A DNA stretch of 64,000 bases from Thermoanaerobacter wiegelii Rt8.B1. GTDB lineage: Bacteria; Bacillota; Thermoanaerobacteria; Thermoanaerobacterales; Thermoanaerobacteraceae. The notes beneath the pieces were generated by a model. It did no database searches. It saw only the letters and a program-made list of their open reading frames with translations, and was not told the origin of the DNA. Positions 1 to 8,268 of the stretch are shown piece after piece (the first letter of the stretch is position 1; every line of letters starts with the position of its first letter). The stretch lies in contig NC_015958.1 of NCBI RefSeq assembly GCF_000147695.2, positions 164,501 through 228,500 of the forward strand, in the 5' to 3' direction. Made by a program: the position numbers and the translations under genes.

Positions 1-261
1 AAAGGACATTTGCACCACAGGCTTTTAGAAAAAGGCCTTACACAAAAACAGGCTGTGCTTATAATGTACGGCGTAAGTCTGTTGCTAGGAATAAGTGCTA
101 TATTGATATCTTTCAGTAGCGAATTAAAAGGACTGATAATCCTTTTGATTTCAATTTTGCTTGTAATGTGGGGTGCAGATAAACTTGAGCTTTTAGAAAG
201 GCAAAAAAAGGTACACAAGCTCGTTGATAATTGCAACATATTAAGGAGTGTAAAATTATGA
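1..261 (+). CDS. WecA/TagO/MraY-family glycosyl-1-phosphate transferase, C-terminal fragment
   Basis: Only the last 86 codons are in the window; the gene begins upstream. The fragment opens with KGHLHHRLLEKG, the HxHHR-type signature near the C-terminus of polyprenyl-phosphate HexNAc-1-phosphate transferases. Two hydrophobic membrane segments follow (about window codons 18-36 and 42-58) and then a short basic tail. The family transfers a sugar-1-phosphate from a UDP-sugar to undecaprenyl phosphate, starting teichoic acid or surface glycan assembly at the membrane. Its stop codon overlaps the wecB start (ATGA), so the two genes are translationally coupled, which fits supply of UDP-ManNAc for linkage-unit synthesis. 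The exact substrate cannot be told from this fragment. Confidence 0.85.
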   Translation, partial: KGHLHHRLLEKGLTQKQAVLIMYGVSLLLGISAILISFSSELKGLIILLISILLVMWGADKLELLERQKKVHKLVDNCNILRSVKL

Positions 262-1412
262 CATTAAAAATCATATCTGTTTTTGGGACAAGACCTGAAG
301 CTATTAAAATGGCACCTCTTATTAAAGCTTTGGAAAGAGAAAAAGATTTTGAATCAAAAGTTTGCGTTACAGCCCAGCACCGGGAGATGCTCGATCAGGT
401 GCTGAGGCTTTTTAATATTACTCCGCATTATGATTTGAACATCATGAAAGAAAAACAGACATTATCTGAAATTACTACTTCTGCCCTTATAGGGCTTGAA
501 AGAGTCTTTAATAGCGAAAAACCGGACCTTGTACTTGTACACGGAGATACTACAACAACTTTTGCTGCTGCATTAGCAGCTTTTTATCACAAAATTAAGG
601 TGGGACATGTAGAAGCAGGGCTGAGGTCTTTTAACAAATGGTTTCCATATCCCGAAGAGATAAACAGAAAGCTTACAGGAGTTTTGACAGATTTACACTT
701 TGCTCCTACAAGCAGGGCAAAATTGAATCTTTTAAAAGAAGGAGTAAGTGAAGAAAGCATTTTTGTTACAGGCAATACTGTCATAGATGCAATGGCATAT
801 ACTGTAAAGAAAGATTATGTATTTAGGGATGAACGGCTCAACCAAATTGATTACAATGATAAAAAAGTTATTGTAGTTACAGCTCATAGAAGAGAAAATT
901 GGGGTAAACCTCTTGAAAATATATGCAATGCCCTCAAAAGGATTGCTCAAAATTACAAGGATGTTTATATAGTATATCCTGTCCATAAAAACCCTGTAGT
1001 GAGAGAAACTGTATTTAGCATGTTGGGGGAACTTGGCAATGTGCTTCTTTTGGACCCTCTTGATACAGACGAAATGCACAATCTCATGGCAAAATGCCAT
1101 ATGGTGATGACTGATTCGGGGGGCTTACAGGAAGAAGTACCTTCTCTGGGCAAACCCGTGCTTGTTTTGAGAGATGTTACAGAAAGACCGGAGGCTGTTG
1201 AAGCAGGGACAGTAAAAGTAATTGGAACAGAACAGGAAGTTGTATACAATGAAGGAACATTGCTTCTTGAAAACAAGGAAGAATATGATAAAATGGCTAA
1301 TGCGGTAAATCCCTATGGTGATGGTAAAGCCTCTTTGAGAATAATTCAGGCGATAAAATATGCGTTTAACTTGAGTGACACAAAGCCAGAGGAATATAAA
1401 AGCGGGGAGTAA
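258..1412 (+). CDS. wecB: UDP-N-acetylglucosamine 2-epimerase (non-hydrolysing)
   Basis: This 384-aa cytosolic enzyme interconverts UDP-GlcNAc and UDP-ManNAc for surface polymers. The N-terminus IISVFGTRPEAIKMAPLI is diagnostic of the family. Further matches are VHGDTTTTFA, HVEAGLRS, the TAHRREN motif and the C-terminal DSGGLQEE/PVLVLRDVTERPE segment that binds UDP. The ATG at 258 is preferred over the longer in-frame start because a TTAAGGAG ribosome site lies 9 bases upstream and the conserved N-terminus begins there. It overlaps the stop of the preceding transferase gene. The bidirectional hairpin just after it ends the operon. Length is normal for the family. Confidence 0.97.
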   Translation: MTLKIISVFGTRPEAIKMAPLIKALEREKDFESKVCVTAQHREMLDQVLRLFNITPHYDLNIMKEKQTLSEITTSALIGLERVFNSEKPDLVLVHGDTTTTFAAALAAFYHKIKVGHVEAGLRSFNKWFPYPEEINRKLTGVLTDLHFAPTSRAKLNLLKEGVSEESIFVTGNTVIDAMAYTVKKDYVFRDERLNQIDYNDKKVIVVTAHRRENWGKPLENICNALKRIAQNYKDVYIVYPVHKNPVVRETVFSMLGELGNVLLLDPLDTDEMHNLMAKCHMVMTDSGGLQEEVPSLGKPVLVLRDVTERPEAVEAGTVKVIGTEQEVVYNEGTLLLENKEEYDKMANAVNPYGDGKASLRIIQAIKYAFNLSDTKPEEYKSGE

Positions 1413-1426
1413 ACCCCGCTTTTATG
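1398..1426. terminator. bidirectional intrinsic terminator after wecB
   Basis: AAAAGCGGGG, a 6-nt loop and CCCCGCTTTT form a perfect 10-bp stem with T-runs on both strands. It lies between wecB (plus) and the converging membrane-protein gene (minus), so it can serve both. Confidence 0.9.
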
Positions 1427-1434
1427 AATTTATT

Positions 1435-1731
1435 TTATTTATTAGCTTCTGCTTTTGTTTGACTTTTAGCGATTAGGTACCACAAATAACCAATTACTAT
1501 TGCCCCAATGAATCCACCTATTACGTTGTAATCAGCGACTATCCAGCCCCATTTGCCAAGATAAGCGCCGCCAAGCCATGCTCCTATTAGATGTGCAACT
1601 AGTGCTGCCCAGTATGTTCCGTAGATTTTATTTAGCTTTTCGCCGTAAGATTCTCCAGCTTTGGAATTGAACAAAGGATGAAATACAAGACTAGATATAA
1701 GTCCTACTACAATAAGTGTTACCCAGAACAT
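1435..1731 (-). CDS. small GlsB/YeaQ/YmgE-like membrane protein
   Basis: A 98-aa protein with three hydrophobic segments (about residues 2-18, 35-52 and 68-88) and the glycine-rich pattern GAWLGGAYLGKWGW...NVIGGFIGAIVIGYLW. This resembles the transglycosylase-associated (GlsB/YeaQ/YmgE) family of small stress-related inner-membrane proteins. The loop with the FNSKAGESYGEKLNKIYG stretch is longer than in typical family members, so the assignment is at family level only. The start is supported by AAGGAGG-like sequence just upstream on the minus strand. It is a single-gene unit convergent with wecB; no function can be inferred from its neighbours. Confidence 0.7.
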   Translation of the reverse strand: MFWVTLIVVGLISSLVFHPLFNSKAGESYGEKLNKIYGTYWAALVAHLIGAWLGGAYLGKWGWIVADYNVIGGFIGAIVIGYLWYLIAKSQTKAEANK

Positions 1732-1994
1732 ATACTACACCTCCTTTTTGAGAGATTTTTCCTTCCACTTATAATTTTACTTTATAAAAATTATAAAACA
1801 AATTTGATTTTTGACCTTATTTGACTAAAAAAGTTCACCAGGAAAATTTATCTACACATATCTGACCTTTTCTGACTTATTCTCTTTTTATCTAATTATT
1901 TCTAATAGATGTCCGTTTTTCCTATTATGTAAATAATGAAATTTTTTAGATTGATGAATAAATCTTGTTATTTCCGTTAATAATTAAAAATAGA
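1732..1994. other. intergenic region between divergent genes, with a repeated TGACC/TGACT motif
   Basis: This AT-rich non-coding stretch separates the minus-strand membrane gene from ywmB. Two related 17-mers, TTTGACCTTATTTGACT (1811-1827) and TCTGACCTTTTCTGACT (1861-1877), match at 14 of 17 positions and are 50 bases apart. They could be a protein-binding pair, but nothing else supports that. I could not identify a convincing promoter for either gene. Confidence 0.4.
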
Positions 1995-2062
1995 AGGGCG
2001 GTAAAAACGGCGGATCCATTCTCCCCCTTGTGGATTCGCTGATAATTTTACCGCCTTTTCTC
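1994..2062 (+). promoter_or_regulatory. long leader hairpin upstream of ywmB-murA (terminator or attenuator)
   Basis: GGCGGTAAAA (1997-2006) pairs perfectly with TTTTACCGCC (2046-2055). Inside it GCGGATCCA pairs with TGGATTCGC (9 bp, one G-U). The apical loop contains CTCCCCCTT, and TTTTCTCTTT follows the stem. No plus-strand gene lies upstream that needs a terminator, so a leader attenuator for ywmB-murA is plausible. The reverse complement is also terminator-like. Confidence 0.55.
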
Positions 2063-2092
2063 TTTAAGAAAGTATATATGGAGGTATGAGGT

Positions 2093-2842
2093 ATGGTTAA
2101 GAGGATAATTATAGGAATAATAATTTTTACAGTTTTATTTTCATTGAGTGTCCAAAGACAAGCTTTTCTTTCTTTTGATGATAATGTAGAACTTGTAAAG
2201 ATGACTTTCTTAAATACGGGTGCAAAATATGAATATGCAAATATAAACGCATGGGCAAAGATTAACAATGATTTTACATCTTTTTACAAAATAAATGAAT
2301 ATGTCGAAATAGCGATAAAAAACATGAATATCAATAAGCAAAAAACCAAAATATCTCGCATTGAAGAAAACAATTTTAGACAAGTGGAAGTGGAATATAC
2401 GGAAAACACTAGACATATAAACATAGCAGTTCAAAGTTTAAAGAATGGTTCAAATAGCGAAACTTATATGTTAATAGACGAATATCTTATTAACGGTTAT
2501 GACAATGCTTTAAAAGAGAAGGCACTTATAAATAATACTTTTAAAATATTCAAGCTAAAACCTAAGGTAACAGTATGTTTTGTCGGAACTTTTAAAGGTA
2601 AGTTGAATAAAGAAAAAAATAGTAGTATAGTTAAATTAGTACTTGACAAATTACATGCACAAAAAGTAGAAGGAATGGAAGATGAAAACATAATAAGTGT
2701 TTCTGCTTATTCGAGCAAATTAAAAGAATATATTAAATTAGGAAGTGAAAAAATAAATTTAAACGTAGCAATAAGATATAGTTCTTTTGATGATAAGACT
2801 TATTTGTGGGTTGCAACACCTATTATAGCTATAGAATATTAA
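2093..2842 (+). CDS. ywmB: YwmB-like protein (TATA-box-binding-fold family)
   Basis: A 249-aa protein with one N-terminal hydrophobic segment (residues 3-20), giving a likely membrane-anchored or secreted product. The recognisable core is AFLSFDDNVELVKMTFLNTGAKYEYANINAWAKI and, near the end, ISVSAYSSKLKEYIKLG...KINLNVAIRYSSFDDKTYLWVATPII. The assignment rests on these features and on position directly upstream of murA, as in Bacillus, where ywmB-murAA-spoIID are neighbours (established knowledge). Biochemical role is unknown. It starts with ATG behind TGGAGGTATGAGG and is followed after 6 bases by murA, so the pair is an operon. Confidence 0.75.
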   Translation: MVKRIIIGIIIFTVLFSLSVQRQAFLSFDDNVELVKMTFLNTGAKYEYANINAWAKINNDFTSFYKINEYVEIAIKNMNINKQKTKISRIEENNFRQVEVEYTENTRHINIAVQSLKNGSNSETYMLIDEYLINGYDNALKEKALINNTFKIFKLKPKVTVCFVGTFKGKLNKEKNSSIVKLVLDKLHAQKVEGMEDENIISVSAYSSKLKEYIKLGSEKINLNVAIRYSSFDDKTYLWVATPIIAIEY

Positions 2843-2848
2843 AAGAGG

Positions 2849-4099
2849 GTGATAAAAACGAAATTTATTGTTGAAAAAAGTCCACCCCTTAAAGGAAGTG
2901 TAAAAATAAGTGGAGCTAAAAATTCTGTATTACCTATAATTGCCGCTTCTTTATTATCATCAGGAGAAATAGTGCTAGACGACATACCTACTTTAGAAGA
3001 TGTTAATGTCATGATAGAGTTAATTAAGCATTTTGGTGCTATATGTGACTTTGAGAATGAGAAATTAAAAGTAAAAGTAGATATTAAAGATATAGAAGCC
3101 CCCTATGATTTAGTAAAAAAAATGAGAGCATCGTTTTTGGTGATGGGACCTATACTTGCTAGGCTTGGGCATGCTAAAATTTCTATGCCAGGTGGGTGTG
3201 CTATTGGTTCTCGCCCAATAGATTTGCATTTGAAAGGATTTCAAACTTTGGGAGCAGATATTACTATAGGACATGGTTATGTAGAAGCACGAGCTAAAAA
3301 ATTGACAGGCAAAAAAATTTATTTAGATTTTCCAAGCGTTGGAGCTACAGAAAACATCATGATGGCGGCAGTTTTTGCAGAAGGAGTTACTATAATAGAA
3401 AATGCTGCGGAAGAGCCGGAAATTGTTGACCTTGCCAATTTTCTCAACAAGATGGGAGCGAATATTAAGGGTGCTGGTACAGATACAATAAGAATTGAAG
3501 GAGTAAAAGAGCTAAAAGGGGCTGAGCATACTGTCATACCAGATAGAATTGAAGCGGGGACCTTTATGGTAGCAGCTGCAATGACTGGAGGAAATGTTCT
3601 TATAGAAAATGTCATAGTGGATCACGTCAGGTCTATAATTGCGAAATTAACAGAATGCGGAATTAAGATAACAGAAGAACCTAAAGGACTGCGAGTCAAA
3701 GGAATTAAAAATTATAAAGCGGTGGACATAAAAACTCTTCCTTATCCAGGCTTTCCTACAGATATGCAAGCTCAAATGATGGCTATGATGACAGTGGCAA
3801 AAGGGACAAGCGTTATAATAGAAACAGTTTTTGAAAATAGATTTATGCATGTGGATGAGCTAAAGCGTATGGGGGCAAATATAAAGATAGAAGGAAGAAG
3901 TGCTGTTGTTACAGGAGTAGAACATTTGACAGGTGCAGAAGTTAAAGCAACGGATTTAAGAGCGGGAGCAGCCTTAGTATTGGCTGGACTTATTGCAGAA
4001 GGTAAAACTGAAATAAATGATATTTATCATATTGACAGAGGTTATGTAAAAATGGAAGAAAAGTTAAAAAATCTTGGAGCAATAATATATAGGAAATAG
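2849..4099 (+). CDS. murA: UDP-N-acetylglucosamine 1-carboxyvinyltransferase
   Basis: A 416-aa enzyme that transfers enolpyruvate from PEP to UDP-GlcNAc, the first committed step of peptidoglycan synthesis. [38 protein letters not shown] (the Cys of the active-site loop), [13 protein letters not shown] and [11 protein letters not shown] are family hallmarks. The start is doubtful. The annotated GTG at 2849 overlaps the best ribosome site (AGAGGGTGAT), which would better serve an initiation codon 5-9 bases further on, where only ATA, ACG or ATT occur. The conserved fold begins soon after, so the mature protein is little affected. It follows ywmB closely; a terminator-like sequence and the structured repeat lie downstream. 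Confidence 0.96.
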   Translation: MIKTKFIVEKSPPLKGSVKISGAKNSVLPIIAASLLSSGEIVLDDIPTLEDVNVMIELIKHFGAICDFENEKLKVKVDIKDIEAPYDLVKKMRASFLVMGPILARLGHAKISMPGGCAIGSRPIDLHLKGFQTLGADITIGHGYVEARAKKLTGKKIYLDFPSVGATENIMMAAVFAEGVTIIENAAEEPEIVDLANFLNKMGANIKGAGTDTIRIEGVKELKGAEHTVIPDRIEAGTFMVAAAMTGGNVLIENVIVDHVRSIIAKLTECGIKITEEPKGLRVKGIKNYKAVDIKTLPYPGFPTDMQAQMMAMMTVAKGTSVIIETVFENRFMHVDELKRMGANIKIEGRSAVVTGVEHLTGAEVKATDLRAGAALVLAGLIAEGKTEINDIYHIDRGYVKMEEKLKNLGAIIYRK

Positions 4100-4116
4100 A
4101 GGCGTCATATTGACGC
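4099..4116 (+). repeat. left flanking repeat of element copy 1 (split terminator)
   Basis: GAGGCGTCATATTGACGC matches GAAGCGTCATATTGGCGC at 4383-4400 at 16 of 18 positions. Each is itself a small hairpin. Only the right copy is followed by a T-run (4402-4407), so the right copy is the likely working murA terminator. Confidence 0.7.
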
Positions 4117-4119
4117 ATT

Positions 4120-4382
4120 CAGACTGTAGACAAACTTTCGAAAATAGGATATTTTGCATAAGGAACGACTTGTGACAAAGCGGCAACAAAACTTAACAAG
4201 ACCAAGGGTGGAGGCAGGGCCGAAGCCAAGGAAGGCGGAGGCGGGCACTAAGACAAGGATGTCGAATGTGCCCGGTACCCTGCCGGAACCCGAAGGTCGA
4301 GTTTAGTTTTGTCGCTTTGGAACATCGGAGTGACGATGCAAAATATCCTATTTTAAAAATTTTTGACTTTGTCAACAAACTG
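4120..4382 (+). repeat. terminator-associated structured repeat element, copy 1
   Basis: A 263-bp non-coding element with imperfect terminal inverted repeats (CAGACTGTAGACAAA / TTTGTCAACAAACTG). It has a perfect 18-bp internal stem (4141-4158 with 4337-4354), then a stem CAAAGCG-ACAAAAC with GTTTTGTCGCTTTG interrupted by a 3-nt bulge, then GGCAGGG with CCCTGCC, and finally GGGCAC with GTGCCC closing a loop that carries GACAAGGATGTCGAAT. The same architecture with different bases recurs at 20409-20732. It is GC-rich in the centre, unlike its surroundings. It could be a MITE-like element, a structured RNA, or both. Rfam or IS family membership cannot be checked here. Confidence 0.8.
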
Positions 4383-4408
4383 GAAGCGTCATATTGGCGC
4401 CTTTTTTG
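4383..4408 (+). terminator. murA intrinsic terminator (right flank of element copy 1)
   Basis: GCGTCATATTGGCGCC folds into a short GC stem and is followed by TTTTTT. It is a near-duplicate of 4099-4116 on the other side of the repeat element. Confidence 0.7.
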
Positions 4409-4592
4409 TATGCAAAAAATTTTTAAGAAATAGAAGGATTTTTTTATATTTTGAAGAATAATATAGTGTAGTATAAATTGTGTATAGTTTTTAAATGTAA
4501 ATGTTTAATTAGACACAAATAGAGGGGGGATGACATAAAAGGACAAAATTTGTTAAATTTTGTTCAAAATCATTTTGAATAGGAGGATTAAA

Positions 4593-6542
4593 ATGGCCAA
4601 AGCACAAGGTTCAGAAAAGAGAAAATTGTCTCATGATGCTTACGGTGGAGTGCATGGTAGTGAATATATTCCCTTTATACCGGCAGATAAAGCACTTCCA
4701 GAACTTACAGCTGTGGCAGTCATAGTTGGCAGCTTATTTGCTATACTTTTTGCTGCTGCAAATGCCTACTTAGGTTTAAAAGCTGGTATGACAATTAGTG
4801 CCGCTATCCCGGCTGCAGTATTAGCAACGGCTTTATTAAAAGGTGTTTTTAAGCGAGATAGCATATTAGAGTCAAACTTAGTGATGGCTATTGCTGCAAC
4901 AGGTGAAAGCCTGGCGGGTGGCATCATATTTACTCTTCCTGCTATTATTTTGTGGGGATTCGAGGACCAATTTACTTTAATTAGAATTGTTTTTGTCGTT
5001 TTAGTAGGTGGACTTTTAGGTGCTTTATTTGTAATTCCTTTAAGAAGATATTTGACAGTTGAAGAACATGGCAAACTTATCTATCCTGAAGGAATGGCTG
5101 CTGCTGAAGTACTTGTGACCAGCAATCAGGGTGGAACAGGCTTTATGACAGTTTTATCAGGCATGTTAGTAGGTGGAATTTACAAGCTTTTATCTGGTGG
5201 CTTTGGAATATGGTCAGAAAACCCTTCTTGGGTTATAAAGAGGTTTGAAAGTACGGAAGTAGGTGTAAATGTACTTGCTTCTTTAATGGGTGTTGGCTTT
5301 ATTGTTGGTTTGGATGTAGCACTTTACATGTTGGCTGGTAGTGTTCTTGCTTGGTTAGGGTTAATACCTCTTATAAAATTCTTTGGGGCAGGACTTACCA
5401 CCCCAGTATACCCTGCTACGGACCTTATTAAAGATATGTCTGCGGGTGCCATATGGAGTAAATATATTAGGTATATAGGTGCAGGTGGCGTTTTAGCAGG
5501 AGGTTTCATAAGTTTAATAAAAGCTCTTCCTACGATAGTAAAAGCTTTTAGAGAATCAATGGTAGGGTTAGGAATGAAAGGCAAAGATGTTAAAAGGACA
5601 GATATTGATGTTTCCTTAACGTGGGTAATATTTGGAGCGGCCTTTGTATTTTTTGTAGCATGGTTAGCACCTTCTCTTGGTGTTACTGCATTAGGAAGTT
5701 TGTTAGCAATATTGTTTGCCTTCTTCTTTGCAGTTGTATCCGCAAGAATTACAGGACTGGTAGGAGTTTCTAACAATCCTGTGTCTGGTATGACAATAGC
5801 TACATTGCTCATTGTAACATCTGCTTTGAAACTTATTGGGGTTGTTGGAAACGAAGGGATGGTAATAGCTATTACCATTGGGGGTATAGTATGTGTTGCT
5901 ACTGCTATAGCTGGAGCAAATGCACAATCTCTGAAGACTACTTTTATTATAGGTGGAACTCCCAAATATGTTGAGATATTTACCTATGTTGGTATAATAG
6001 CCGCCTCAGTATTTGCTGGATTAATTTTAATACTTTTAAATAATGCTTACGGTTTCGGCTCAAAAGATATTCCAGCACCTCAAGCTACCATCATGTCAAT
6101 GGTTGTAAAAGGCATTATGACAGGTGACTTGCCTTGGACCTTTATAATAGCAGGTGTTTTTATGGGGATAATGGCGGAGATGATGCACGTTCCTGTACTG
6201 CCATTTGCATTAGGACTTTATTTGCCTTTTGAATTAAGTGCCGCTATTGCAGTTGGTGGTATAATAAGATGGATAGTTGATCAACGTTACAGGAAAAACG
6301 AAAAATTGCAAAAAGAAAAAGTGGAAAAAGGTATTCTCATTGCCTCAGGACTAGTTGCTGGAGATGCCTTAATGGGACTTATTATTGCTGCTTTTGTGGC
6401 TTTAAAGATAAATATAGATTTTGCTTCTAATTGGATTACAAATACCTCATCGTTTGCACCGTGGTTTTCATTAATAATGTTCTTGTTAGTTGGATTATTC
6501 CTATATTTATACACTTGTAAGAATGATAAAGAAGAGGCTTAA
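4593..6542 (+). CDS. OPT-family oligopeptide (or metal-chelate) transporter
   Basis: A 649-aa membrane protein with about 15-16 hydrophobic segments spread over its whole length. Family marks include FAAANAYLGLKAGMTISAAIPAAVLA near the N-terminus, LIYPEGMAAAEVL, GVSNNPVSGMTIATLL and LPFALGLYLPFELSAAIAVGG. OPT/YSL transporters are proton-coupled carriers of peptides or metal complexes in the cytoplasmic membrane; bacterial substrates are mostly unproven. The ATG at 4593 is chosen because AGGAGG lies 7 bases before it and the hydrophilic N-terminus MAKAQGSEKRKL is typical. The gene stands alone behind an AT-rich 190-bp region; a strong hairpin follows the stop codon. Confidence 0.93.
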   Translation: MAKAQGSEKRKLSHDAYGGVHGSEYIPFIPADKALPELTAVAVIVGSLFAILFAAANAYLGLKAGMTISAAIPAAVLATALLKGVFKRDSILESNLVMAIAATGESLAGGIIFTLPAIILWGFEDQFTLIRIVFVVLVGGLLGALFVIPLRRYLTVEEHGKLIYPEGMAAAEVLVTSNQGGTGFMTVLSGMLVGGIYKLLSGGFGIWSENPSWVIKRFESTEVGVNVLASLMGVGFIVGLDVALYMLAGSVLAWLGLIPLIKFFGAGLTTPVYPATDLIKDMSAGAIWSKYIRYIGAGGVLAGGFISLIKALPTIVKAFRESMVGLGMKGKDVKRTDIDVSLTWVIFGAAFVFFVAWLAPSLGVTALGSLLAILFAFFFAVVSARITGLVGVSNNPVSGMTIATLLIVTSALKLIGVVGNEGMVIAITIGGIVCVATAIAGANAQSLKTTFIIGGTPKYVEIFTYVGIIAASVFAGLILILLNNAYGFGSKDIPAPQATIMSMVVKGIMTGDLPWTFIIAGVFMGIMAEMMHVPVLPFALGLYLPFELSAAIAVGGIIRWIVDQRYRKNEKLQKEKVEKGILIASGLVAGDALMGLIIAAFVALKINIDFASNWITNTSSFAPWFSLIMFLLVGLFLYLYTCKNDKEEA

Positions 6543-6544
6543 AA

Positions 6545-6579
6545 AATCAACACTCCCATCTAAAGTGGGAGTGTTGATT
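6545..6579. terminator. 14-bp hairpin between the OPT and PqqD-like genes
   Basis: AATCAACACTCCCA and TGGGAGTGTTGATT pair perfectly across a 7-nt loop. The plus strand lacks a T-run after the stem (GTAAAG follows), whereas the minus strand has TTTTTT. It may stabilise the OPT mRNA or terminate antisense transcription rather than be a classic plus-strand terminator. Confidence 0.55.
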
Positions 6580-6595
6580 GTAAAGGGTGGAAGAG

Positions 6596-6958
6596 ATGAA
6601 AAGCAAAGGAAAAAAGAGCGACAATTTCTTGCTTTATGTACCTCATCGTAGTGATAAGGTAGAATGGGAAAATAGGAAAGGAAAAGTAGTGTTTATATTT
6701 CATCATAACAAATTGATTGAAAAAACAGTGAGGCTTTTTGTTAAAAGGCCAAAGATCACTACTTTAGAGTTAGATGAAATAGGAAGTGCTGTATGGAATT
6801 TAATAGATGGTGAGAGGAATGTTTATGAAATAGGGCAAAAACTAAAAGAAAAATTTGGAGATGAAGTTGAGCCTCTTTATGAAAGGTTGATAATGTTTAT
6901 AAGATATCTTAACAGAAGAGGATGGATATATTTTTCAAGGAGTGGACATTCTAAATAA
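6596..6958 (+). CDS. PqqD-family protein
   Basis: A 120-aa soluble protein. The central part KITTLELDEIGSAVWNLIDGERNVYEIGQKLKEKFGDEVEPLYERLIMFIRYLNRRGWI matches the PqqD fold: a D-x-I/G...W-x-L-x-D/G pattern followed by a helix-rich segment. In this family, PqqD and relatives are peptide chaperones that deliver a precursor peptide to a radical SAM enzyme. No radical SAM gene or precursor peptide is visible nearby, so this is an orphan whose partner, if any, is elsewhere. The ATG at 6596 is preferred over GTG 6587 because the GGGTGG ribosome site overlaps the latter. Confidence 0.75.
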   Translation: MKSKGKKSDNFLLYVPHRSDKVEWENRKGKVVFIFHHNKLIEKTVRLFVKRPKITTLELDEIGSAVWNLIDGERNVYEIGQKLKEKFGDEVEPLYERLIMFIRYLNRRGWIYFSRSGHSK

Positions 6959-7086
6959 AAAGATAGTATGTTGTTTGCTTAAAAATTTTTATGATTTCTA
7001 TTTTTTGTTGAAGGATTTTTAGTATTTTTGTAGAATTAATATATTGAAAAGGTTTTGGCAAAAGATTGATAAAGGGGAGATAGAAT

Positions 7087-8211
7087 ATGAAAATTGGTGT
7101 TCCCAAAGAGATAAAAACTGCAGAAGCTCGTGTGGCTATTACTCCTGCGGGAGTGGAAGCTTTTATAAAAAATGGACATGAAGTATATATTGAAAAAAGT
7201 GCAGGAATGGGAAGTGGCATAACTGATGAAGAATATGCAAAGGCTGGCGCTAAAATACTTTCTACTGCAAAAGAAGTATTTGATGTAGCAGATATGATAA
7301 TGAAAGTAAAAGAACCGCAGCCAAGCGAATATGACTATTTCAAAGAAGAACAGGTTCTTTTTACTTATCTTCATTTAGCTCCTGATAAACAACAAACAGA
7401 AGCTTTATTGAGGAAAAAAGTGGTAGGGATTGCTTATGAGACAGTACAACTAGATAATGGAGCTCTTCCTCTTTTGACTCCCATGAGTGAAGTAGCTGGA
7501 AGGATGTCGGTGACAATAGGAGCTTATCTTCTCACCAACATAAATGAAGGAAGAGGAATTGTAATGGGGGGAGTCCCAGGAGTAGAGCCAGCAGAAGTGG
7601 TAATAATAGGTGGGGGAACAGTAGGTACAAATGCAGCCAAGGTAGCTGTGGGGATGGGAGCAAGAGTTACAATATTGGATGTAAATCCTGCAAGACTTGC
7701 ATATCTTGATGACATATTTGGAGGACGAGTTACAACTTTGATGTCAAATAGTTTTAATATTGCTCAGAGTGTGAAAAAAGCGGATTTGTTAATAGGAGCA
7801 GTTTTGATACCTGGAGCAAAAGCACCAAAGCTTGTGACAGAAGAAATGGTAAAGACGATGAAGAAAGGTGCAGTAATAGTGGATGTTGCAATAGACCAAG
7901 GTGGTTGTATAGAGACATGTGATAGAACGACTTCTCACAAAGACCCGTACTTTATAAAACATGGAGTAGTACATTATTCTGTGCCTAACATTCCAGGAGC
8001 TGTTCCGAGAACCTCTACTTTTGCTTTAACTAACGTAACATTGCCTTATGCTTTAGAAATAGCAAATAAAGGATATAAGAAGGCTCTACTTGAGAATAAA
8101 GCTTTATTAAAAGGATTAAATGTTTATAAAGGAATGGTAACATACAAACCTGTTGCAGATGCTCAAGGTTTAGAGTATGTCGATCCTGTTGAAGCTTTAG
8201 ATAAAGAGTAA
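7087..8211 (+). CDS. ald: alanine dehydrogenase
   Basis: A 374-aa cytosolic enzyme that reversibly deaminates L-alanine to pyruvate and ammonia with NAD. It begins [26 protein letters not shown]. It carries the substrate-binding Lys in [11 protein letters not shown], the His of [15 protein letters not shown] and the dinucleotide-binding site [40 protein letters not shown] is characteristic of the family. Length is normal (about 370 aa). The ribosome site GGGGAGA precedes the ATG. A strong terminator follows, and a group II intron is inserted immediately after that terminator. Confidence 0.97.
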   Translation: MKIGVPKEIKTAEARVAITPAGVEAFIKNGHEVYIEKSAGMGSGITDEEYAKAGAKILSTAKEVFDVADMIMKVKEPQPSEYDYFKEEQVLFTYLHLAPDKQQTEALLRKKVVGIAYETVQLDNGALPLLTPMSEVAGRMSVTIGAYLLTNINEGRGIVMGGVPGVEPAEVVIIGGGTVGTNAAKVAVGMGARVTILDVNPARLAYLDDIFGGRVTTLMSNSFNIAQSVKKADLLIGAVLIPGAKAPKLVTEEMVKTMKKGAVIVDVAIDQGGCIETCDRTTSHKDPYFIKHGVVHYSVPNIPGAVPRTSTFALTNVTLPYALEIANKGYKKALLENKALLKGLNVYKGMVTYKPVADAQGLEYVDPVEALDKE

Positions 8212-8234
8212 GATTTTCTGAATGAAAATATCTA

Positions 8235-8267
8235 CCTCTCACAAAGAAATTTTGTGGGAGGTTTTTG
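8235..8267 (+). terminator. ald intrinsic terminator
   Basis: CCTCTCACAAA (8235-8245) pairs with TTTGTGGGAGG (8251-8261) over 11 bp and is followed by TTTTTG. The intron begins two bases downstream of the T-run, at 8269. Confidence 0.92.
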
Positions 8268-8268
8268 T

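Noticed and set aside
732-1276. Minus-strand frames of 100-120 codons opposite wecB
   Set aside because: They are complementary to a strongly conserved gene, have no ribosome site and show no domain-like sequence.
4120-4382. Repeat element considered as a CRISPR or group II intron fragment
   Set aside because: There are no regularly spaced short repeats, and neither domain V nor the GTGCG intron start is present.
5324-5965. 213-codon minus-strand frame opposite the OPT transporter gene
   Set aside because: Its Thr/Pro/Ala-rich composition is the usual shadow of a hydrophobic plus-strand gene; there is no ribosome site.
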